From positions 1 through 9,720 of the forward strand of contig JAJDZO010000204.1 of assembly GCA_022824605.1 (NCBI GenBank): a stretch of 9,720 bases of DNA, written 5' to 3'. Positions 1 to 3,734 of the stretch are shown piece after piece. The stretch is from Acidimicrobiia bacterium (GTDB lineage Bacteria > Actinomycetota > Acidimicrobiia > Acidimicrobiales > Aldehydirespiratoraceae). Made by a program: the position numbers and the translations under genes. Numbering within the stretch: position 1 is the stretch's first letter; the number at the start of each line of letters is the position of its first letter. The notes beneath the pieces were generated by a model. It saw only the letters and a program-made list of their open reading frames with translations, did no database searches and was not told the DNA's origin.

Positions 1-77
1 GGGAAACACCCCGCCCCGACGCGACAACCCTGCTCCTATCGGCGCGCCCTCGACGGGTGGTCGGCTGCCAGGGTGAC

Positions 78-329
78 TCAGAAGTCGCGTAGATCGACGA
101 GATCGAACCAGCCCTGGCCTTCATACACGTGGATGACCACAACCGTCGACTCGATCAGCGCCCATCTGCTCATGGGCGAGCGGCCAGCGGATCGGATGCC
201 GGGCAACTCTGTCAAAGGCCGGTCGGCTAGGTCTATGAGGCCTTCCAGCAGGCTTGACCGATGCAGGTCGCTCTTTCCCTCGGCCCACGAGTCAAAGCAG
301 CCGCGCGGATCGGCCATTCGCCATGGCAC
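78..329 (-). CDS. Small protein resembling the RsfS/Iojap domain
   Basis: This 83-residue reading frame starts at GTG 329 and ends at TGA 78-80. Seen in the sequence: EGKSDLH at residues 17-23, then WALIESTVVVIHVY at 56-69, then WFDLVDL at 74-80. By eye these line up with the ribosome-silencing factor RsfS (Iojap), which has a TGxSxxH segment, about 30 residues later W-x-(V/L)-(V/L)-D-x-G-D-V-(I/V)-V-H-V, and a final (F/L)Y-x-L-E-x-L-W. The acidic D-x-G-D part is not kept (E60-S-T-V). RsfS proteins are usually about 105-130 residues, so the N-terminal strand is absent from this frame. The codon just upstream is GGC, preceded in the same frame by the TGA that ends the 333-572 frame; the two are therefore either coupled genes or one gene broken by a nonsense codon. 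About a quarter of codons end in A/T, more than in neighbouring genes. No good Shine-Dalgarno sequence is visible. Function is inferred only; a diverged toxin-like or orphan protein is also possible. Confidence 0.42.
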   Translation of the reverse strand: MPWRMADPRGCFDSWAEGKSDLHRSSLLEGLIDLADRPLTELPGIRSAGRSPMSRWALIESTVVVIHVYEGQGWFDLVDLRDF

Positions 330-332
330 GCC

Positions 333-572
333 TCAGGTCTTCTTCAGCGAGACCTGCTGACCGCGGCGGGCCCGGTCCGCGAGTTCGCGAAGATCCTCAA
401 TGTCGAGTGCGCCTTTCCGGGCTGATTGATCCCTCAGGCGGCTCGGCGCGGCAGTCTCGGCATCCGTTTGCGCGCGGTCGATCTCTGCAAGAGCATCGGA
501 GTCGAGCACATCCTCAATACGGAGGCCGCCACGCGGCGGGGATTCTCTTGAAGCGTCGTGCGCTAGGGCCAC
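333..572 (-). CDS. Hypothetical small acidic/arginine-rich protein
   Basis: I do not recognise this 79-residue frame, which runs from GTG 572 to TGA 333-335. It is charged and lacks membrane segments and cysteines. Two stretches look alike: GLRIEDVLDSDALAEIDRAQ near residues 16-35 and ALDIEDLRELADRARRGQQ near 55-73, suggesting an internal duplication or two similar helices. The C-terminus (LADRARRGQQVSLKKT) superficially recalls the ends of small antitoxins, but no known antitoxin motif is clear. It is in the same frame as the 78-329 frame, separated only by its own TGA and one GGC codon; its tail RGQQVSLKKT can be laid on the first RsfS strand (KGQDIIALDV in E. coli), so it may be the front half of an interrupted gene. 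Roughly one third of codons end in A/T, unlike the strongly GC-ending genes to the right, a sign of foreign origin or decay. The frame lies just downstream of tRNA-Ala on the same strand. It could also be non-coding. Confidence 0.35.
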   Translation of the reverse strand: MALAHDASRESPPRGGLRIEDVLDSDALAEIDRAQTDAETAAPSRLRDQSARKGALDIEDLRELADRARRGQQVSLKKT

Positions 573-583
573 GCAAGCAGCCT

Positions 584-589
584 AACGTA
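584..589 (-). promoter_or_regulatory. Candidate -10 box (TACGTT) for the 78-572 frames
   Basis: On the minus strand TACGTT fits the actinobacterial TANNNT -10 consensus and lies 11 bases upstream of GTG 572, giving a predicted transcript with a leader of only a few bases. The same hexamer precedes the thioredoxin gene. No -35 match is evident, and the box sits between the tRNA 3' end and the reading frame, so transcription could also come from the tRNA. Confidence 0.28.
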
Positions 590-600
590 TGCTCGAGACG

Positions 601-673
601 TGGAGCTAAGGGGAATCGAACCCCTGACCTCTTCCATGCCATGGAAGCGCTCTACCAACTGAGCTATAGCCCC
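601..673 (-). tRNA. tRNA-Ala (anticodon GGC)
   Basis: The minus strand folds into a complete 73-nt cloverleaf: 7-bp acceptor stem (GGGGCTA with TAGCTCC), D arm GCTC/GAGC, anticodon stem CTTCC/GGAAG with loop ATGGCAT, 5-base variable region AGGTC, T arm AGGGG/CCCCT with TTCGATT, and discriminator A at 601. U33 and A37 are in place and the anticodon GGC (640-638) reads GCC, the preferred Ala codon in GC-rich genomes. The G3:U70 wobble pair, the main identity element for alanyl-tRNA synthetase, is present, as is the A32-U38 pair typical of tRNA-Ala(GGC). CCA is not encoded (CGT follows), so it must be added after transcription. A possible -10 box TAGCCT lies at 686-691 (minus), inside a hairpin that may end the upstream oxidoreductase transcript. 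Confidence 0.97.
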
Positions 674-676
674 GAG

Positions 677-704
677 GGTGCCGACAGGCTACCGGCCCGG
701 CACC
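677..704 (-). terminator. Hairpin downstream of the LLM oxidoreductase gene
   Basis: A perfect 7-bp inverted repeat, GGTGCCG (677-683) and CGGCACC (698-704), encloses a 14-base loop. On the minus strand it follows the stop codon at 725-727 by about 20 bases and precedes the tRNA. There is no U tract, which is common in high-GC actinobacteria. It may instead be a processing site if the tRNA is co-transcribed. Confidence 0.4.
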
Positions 705-724
705 AGCGAGCCCACTGAACCGCT

Positions 725-1753
725 TCAGGCCGCCCGTATCGCCTCGATGATCGGAGCCCACTGTTCCTTGTCACGCACGCCGGCGTAGAACTGGAGCCGG
801 TCGAGCGTTCCGCCGAAGCGCTCGGCGATGCGTTCGGGCACCTCGTGGGGCTCGGCCACCACCGCGAACGCGTCGAGCATCTCCTCGTCGATCAGGTTGC
901 CCATCTCTGCCCACTGACCCCGCTTCGACAAGCGGTTGAGGTCGGTCTGGGCGTCGCCCCAGCCGTGATGCTCCAGCACACCCCGGTAGGCGGGTGTCGA
1001 ACCGTAGAAGGCGATCTGGCGGCGGGTCCTCGCTGCCTGAGCAGCGACGTCCTCCTCGCGGAATCCCGACACCACGAACACCGGCATCGAAATCTGGAAA
1101 TCGGACCGCTCCCGACCGGCGTCGGCCAGCCCGGCGTACACGTTGGGCATCGTCACATCGCGCAAGTAGTCCGCCGTCTGGAAGGCGTGGCACACCAGCC
1201 CGTCGGCGGCCCGACCGGCCACCCGGGTCATCAGCGGTCCCACCGCCGAGATCAGGATGGGCGGGGGCGCCACATCGATCGGGCCGGGACTGAACATGGG
1301 TGTCATCAGGGTGTGGCGGTAGAACTCGCCCCGGAAGTTGAGGCGCTCGCCGGTCTGCCACGACTCCCAGATGGCCCGGATCGCTGCGATCATCTCCTCC
1401 ATGCGCGCCGCAGGCCGAGACCACGGCATCGAGAAGCGTTTGGTGATGTGAGCCTGGATCTGGCTGCCGAGCCCGAGCAGGAACCGCCCCCCGGAGAGCG
1501 CCTGCAGATCCCAGGCGGTGTGGGCCAGCACCATCGGATTGCGGGCGAACGCCACCGCGATGGCGGTCATCAACTCGATGCGCTCGGTGTGGGTGGCGGC
1601 CAGCGCAAGGGGCAGGAACGGGTCGTGGCTGGTCTCAGCCGACAACAGGCCGCTGTAGCCGTCCTCCTCCAACGTGAGGGCTCGGGCGCCGATGTCGGCC
1701 AGCTCGTTGCGGTAGGACGCCTCGGGGAGGCCTATCCCGGCGTCGATCTTCAT
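725..1753 (-). CDS. LLM-class F420-dependent oxidoreductase
   Basis: A 342-residue protein of the bacterial luciferase-like monooxygenase superfamily (TIM barrel), predicted to use reduced coenzyme F420 in a cytoplasmic hydride-transfer reaction; the substrate is unknown. Family features by eye: an N-terminal strand KIDAGIGL, the segment ALTLEEDGYSGLLSAETSHDPFLPLALAA (about residues 25-53) where the first barrel strands shape the active site, SGGRFLLGLGSQ near 86-97 (the glycine-rich GRxxLGLG segment typical of this superfamily), and PPILISAVGPLMTRVAGRAADG near 164-185. The length is usual for the actinobacterial subgroup. The ATG at 1753 is supported by a strong AGGAGG ribosome site 5 bases upstream. 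The gene diverges from the thioredoxin-TPR gene with 122 bases between starts and is probably a single-gene unit. An FMN-dependent relative cannot be excluded, but the overall sequence resembles F420 enzymes of mycobacteria and relatives. Confidence 0.92.
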   Translation of the reverse strand: MKIDAGIGLPEASYRNELADIGARALTLEEDGYSGLLSAETSHDPFLPLALAATHTERIELMTAIAVAFARNPMVLAHTAWDLQALSGGRFLLGLGSQIQAHITKRFSMPWSRPAARMEEMIAAIRAIWESWQTGERLNFRGEFYRHTLMTPMFSPGPIDVAPPPILISAVGPLMTRVAGRAADGLVCHAFQTADYLRDVTMPNVYAGLADAGRERSDFQISMPVFVVSGFREEDVAAQAARTRRQIAFYGSTPAYRGVLEHHGWGDAQTDLNRLSKRGQWAEMGNLIDEEMLDAFAVVAEPHEVPERIAERFGGTLDRLQFYAGVRDKEQWAPIIEAIRAA

Positions 1754-1758
1754 GTGGG

Positions 1759-1764
1759 CCTCCT
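1759..1764 (-). promoter_or_regulatory. Shine-Dalgarno AGGAGG of the LLM oxidoreductase
   Basis: On the minus strand a full AGGAGG lies 5 bases before ATG 1753 and fixes that start. This contrasts with the thioredoxin, holA, lepA and hrcA genes here, none of which has a visible ribosome site. Confidence 0.8.
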
Positions 1765-1862
1765 ACTGCGGGGTCGCTCGGGCTGGGGCAGGCCGTGCCG
1801 GCGCACGGCTGAGGGCCGGTGGAGTCCGACCCTCGGCGGGCTGAATCCGGCGCGGTGCCCGA

Positions 1863-1868
1863 TACGTT
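1863..1868 (+). promoter_or_regulatory. -10 box (TACGTT) of a leaderless promoter
   Basis: TACGTT matches TANNNT and ends 7 bases before ATG 1876, so transcription would begin at or next to the A of the start codon. There is no Shine-Dalgarno sequence in front of this ATG, which fits a leaderless mRNA. No -35 match was found near 1840-1845. The layout repeats at holA and hrcA. Confidence 0.5.
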
Positions 1869-1875
1869 GCCATCG

Positions 1876-2595
1876 ATGGCCGACGTTACCGACGCCACGT
1901 TCCAGGCCCAAGTAGTCGACCGGTCCAACACCGTTCCGGTGGTCGTGGACCTATGGGCCTCCTGGTGTGAGCCGTGCCGCCAGTTGACCCCGCTGCTCGA
2001 GAAGGTGGTGGCTGAGACCGGCGGCGCAGTCGAGTTGGCCAAAGTTGACATCGAGAAGAACCCCGGCGTTGCCCAGGCCTTCCGGGTGCAGTCGATTCCG
2101 GCCGTCTACGCCATGGTGGACGGCCAGGTGGCCGACGGCTTCCTCGGCGCTCAGGGCGAGCCCGCGGTGCGTGAGTTCGTGCAGCGGCTGCTGCCGACGC
2201 CTGAGCTGACCGAGATCGAGAAGCTGATCGCCGCCGGCGATGAGGCCTCGCTGAGAGCCGCTCTGGAACTGGAGTCCGACAATGCGGCTGCGGTGACGGC
2301 CCTGGCCGCACTCCTCATCGACGACGGCCGCACCGCCGAGGCCGCCGACCTGCTGCAGCGGGTGCCCGAAACGCCGGAGACCCGTCGCCTGACGGCTCTG
2401 GCCCGGGTGCAGGACTCCGGCGAGGCTCCGGCCGGCGGTACCGGCGACATCGAAGCCGAGCTGGCCTATCTGCTGTCCAGTGTCAAGGCCGACGAGAAGG
2501 CCCGCCAGCGTTTCGTCGACCTGCTGGAGGTGCTCGGACCCGACGATCCCCGGACACCGGCCTGGCGCAAGCGACTCTCGACCGCACTGTTCTGA
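1876..2595 (+). CDS. Thioredoxin-domain protein with TPR-like tail (CnoX/YbbN-like)
   Basis: This 239-residue cytoplasmic protein has an N-terminal thioredoxin fold (about residues 1-110) with active site WCEPC at 30-34 and the cis-proline in SIPAVY (Pro75). A helical C-terminal half (about 112-239) contains TPR-like segments such as EASLRAALELESDNAAAVTALAALLIDDGRTAEAADLL. That architecture is the one of the chaperedoxin CnoX (YbbN), which holds unfolding clients and protects cysteines. The E. coli protein lacks a redox CxxC; here both cysteines are present, so thiol-disulfide activity is likely. I prefer ATG 1876 to the upstream GTG 1819, because the extra 19 residues (ESDPRRAESG...) are not thioredoxin-like and a TANNNT box sits exactly 7 bases before 1876. 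A hairpin follows the stop codon. The gene appears monocistronic and diverges from the LLM oxidoreductase gene. Confidence 0.92.
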   Translation: MADVTDATFQAQVVDRSNTVPVVVDLWASWCEPCRQLTPLLEKVVAETGGAVELAKVDIEKNPGVAQAFRVQSIPAVYAMVDGQVADGFLGAQGEPAVREFVQRLLPTPELTEIEKLIAAGDEASLRAALELESDNAAAVTALAALLIDDGRTAEAADLLQRVPETPETRRLTALARVQDSGEAPAGGTGDIEAELAYLLSSVKADEKARQRFVDLLEVLGPDDPRTPAWRKRLSTALF

Positions 2596-2598
2596 GCG

Positions 2599-2634
2599 CG
2601 CACTCGGGTCGCTCGCCGGCAGGACCCGGGCGCG
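2599..2634 (+). terminator. Hairpin terminator after the thioredoxin-TPR gene
   Basis: Starting 3 bases after the TGA, 2599-2610 pairs with 2623-2634: 11 pairs, including one G-T and one A-C mismatch, around a 12-base loop. The stem is strong but no T run follows, so a GC-rich, U-less terminator is inferred. Confidence 0.55.
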
Positions 2635-2668
2635 ACTGGAGTCTCGGCAGGCACCGGACCTTCAAAGA

Positions 2669-2770
2669 GGTCTGATCTGACGGCGCGGTTGTTGAACGTA
2701 CCGCCATGTGTTCAGCGGACGTGTCGATGCCAGCCCAAGATGGTCTGATCTGAGGGCGCGGTTGTTGAAC
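2669..2770 (+). repeat. 29-bp direct repeat pair upstream of comEA
   Basis: The two copies, 2669-2697 and 2742-2770, differ at one base (C/G in GATCTGASGGCGCGG). They start with GGTCTGATCTGA and end with GGTTGTTGAAC, and are separated by 44 bases (period 73). The second copy ends 10 bases before a TATTGT hexamer. They could be paired regulator sites or a decayed tandem duplication. No reading frame supported by composition covers them. Confidence 0.85.
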
Positions 2771-2780
2771 TGAGGCCCGC

Positions 2781-2786
2781 TATTGT
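2781..2786 (+). promoter_or_regulatory. Possible -10 box (TATTGT) for comEA
   Basis: TATTGT fits TANNNT and would start transcription near 2793, about 50 bases before comEA. A TTGAAC hexamer at 2765-2770 resembles a -35 box but is only 10 bases away, too close for a standard sigma-A promoter. The box is in the loop of a small CCCG/CGGG hairpin (2776-2790), so the call is weak. Confidence 0.25.
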
Positions 2787-2837
2787 CGGGGGCGGCTCGC
2801 CGGCTGCCTTCCCGTGTCGGCCTATTGCAGGCGGCGC

Positions 2838-2842
2838 GGGAG
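2838..2842 (+). promoter_or_regulatory. Shine-Dalgarno GGGAG of comEA
   Basis: GGGAG lies 2 bases before ATG 2845 and 8 bases before ATG 2851. The spacing favours 2851 as the true start, which would remove two residues from comEA. Confidence 0.5.
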
Positions 2843-2844
2843 AC

Positions 2845-3552
2845 ATGGGTATGGGCGAGCCACCCGTCGGCGGGCGCGGCCGCAGTATCGCGTTGCCGTC
2901 TCCGGGGGCGCTGGCCGACCGGCTGGGGGTGTCGGTTACGGCGGTGGTTCTCGGCGTGCTCGCGGTTGCCGCCGCCGCCATCGGGGGCTGGTGGGCGCTG
3001 CGTGCTCCGCCCGGGCCGGACCCGGCTGAGGTTCTTCCCATGGCCGGCTCGGTAGAGATACCGGTGCCGGTCCCATCGGCTGCGCCGGACTCTGCACGGA
3101 TCGTGGTCGACGTGGTCGGGGCGGTGGTCCGCCCTGGGCTGCATGAGCTCCCGGCGGCCAGCCGGGTGGCTGACGCGGTGGCGGCCGCGGGCGGGCTGAC
3201 CCCCGAAGCGGACCGGCTGAGGATCAACCTGGCCGAGCCGCTGGCCGACGGCTCACGTCTGTGGGTGCCCGCGCTCGGCGAGACCGTCGGCCCTGAAGTG
3301 GTGCCGGTGACGGCAGGCACGGGCGACCCCGCCGGAAACGGTTTCGACGGCACGCCCGTGAACCTGAACAGTGCCGATGCCGCCGGCCTCCAGCGGCTGC
3401 CCGGCATCGGCCCGTCGTTGGCTGCGGCCATCGTGGAGCACCGCCGCCACAGCGGCCCGTTCGCAACCGTCGACGAACTGGTCGAGGTCTCCGGCATCGG
3501 ACCCGTCAAGCTCGAACAGATCCGCCCTCTGGCAACGGTGGACGGCCGGTGA
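2845..3552 (+). CDS. comEA: ComEA family DNA-binding competence protein
   Basis: This 235-residue membrane-anchored DNA receptor would bind double-stranded DNA outside the membrane and pass it to ComEC during transformation. Order of parts: short cytoplasmic N-terminus; one hydrophobic helix at about residues 30-52; an Ala/Pro linker; an SLBB domain at about 85-142 (RIVVDVVGAVVRPGLHEL...GSRLWVP); a Gly-rich linker; and a C-terminal double helix-hairpin-helix at about 171-232. The last carries the signature VNLNSAD (172-178), LPGIGPSLA (185-193) and SGIGPVKLEQI (216-226). Size and layout are standard for actinobacterial ComEA. Two nearby ATGs (2845, 2851) compete as starts; ribosome-site spacing favours the second. 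The last coding bases and stop codon fall in a 37-bp sequence repeated 82 bp downstream, before comEC. Paired with comEC, it suggests DNA uptake capacity, although type IV pilus genes are not in view. Confidence 0.95.
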   Translation: MGMGEPPVGGRGRSIALPSPGALADRLGVSVTAVVLGVLAVAAAAIGGWWALRAPPGPDPAEVLPMAGSVEIPVPVPSAAPDSARIVVDVVGAVVRPGLHELPAASRVADAVAAAGGLTPEADRLRINLAEPLADGSRLWVPALGETVGPEVVPVTAGTGDPAGNGFDGTPVNLNSADAAGLQRLPGIGPSLAAAIVEHRRHSGPFATVDELVEVSGIGPVKLEQIRPLATVDGR

Positions 3553-3648
3553 GTGTGACTCCGGGGTTCGCCGGTTGGCGGGGCGGCGAGTAGGTCCCGC
3601 GTCGTGTCCGTTGGCGACAGTGGACGGCCGGTGAGTGTGACTCCGGGG
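3530..3648 (+). repeat. 37-bp direct repeat across the comEA stop codon
   Basis: Copies at 3530-3566 and 3612-3648 match at 35 of 37 positions (period 82). The first copy contains the end of comEA (codons for ATVDGR and TGA); the second places the same bases in another frame, inside the annotated 5' end of comEC. This reads as a tandem duplication covering the comEA 3' end and intergenic DNA, followed by divergence of the spacer. Confidence 0.85.
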
Positions 3649-3734
3649 CCGCCGTCCGTCGCCGGTGGCGGGGCGGTGAGCGTGGTTCGGGGTTTGCTCG
3701 CCAGCGGTGGCGGGGCGGTGAGTGTGGATCGGGT
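3547..3734 (+). repeat. Four-copy GC-rich motif at the comEA/comEC junction
   Basis: A 19-base motif close to CGGTGAGTGTGNNTCNGGG occurs at 3547-3565, 3629-3647, 3674-3692 and 3716-3734. Copies 3 and 4 lie in longer 29-bp near-identical units (3663-3691, 3705-3733; period 42). The last three share the comEC frame (PVSVTPG, AVSVVRG, AVSVDRV). Each copy contains GTG triplets, which makes start-codon choice for comEC unreliable. Confidence 0.7.

Noticed and set aside
315..335. Selenocysteine insertion at the in-frame TGA
   Set aside because: A 5-bp stem (GCCAT/ATGGC) follows the TGA, but it is too short and too close for a bacterial SECIS, no selenoprotein family matches, and RsfS does not use selenocysteine.
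73..360. Plus-strand 95-codon frame at the left end
   Set aside because: Ser/Arg-rich with no family look; the opposite strand gives a more protein-like sequence with RsfS-like motifs.
845..1915. Long plus-strand frame opposite the LLM oxidoreductase
   Set aside because: Antisense to a strong family member and extending into the thioredoxin gene in the wrong frame; composition is His/Arg/Gly-rich without motifs.
2669..2770. Minimal CRISPR array (two 29-bp repeats)
   Set aside because: Only two copies, a 44-base spacer longer than usual, no terminal palindromes in the repeat and no cas genes nearby.
3371..3634. Separate small gene overlapping comEA's end
   Set aside because: Its last codons repeat the comEA tail only because of the 82-bp duplication; the rest is an out-of-frame shadow of the helix-hairpin-helix region.
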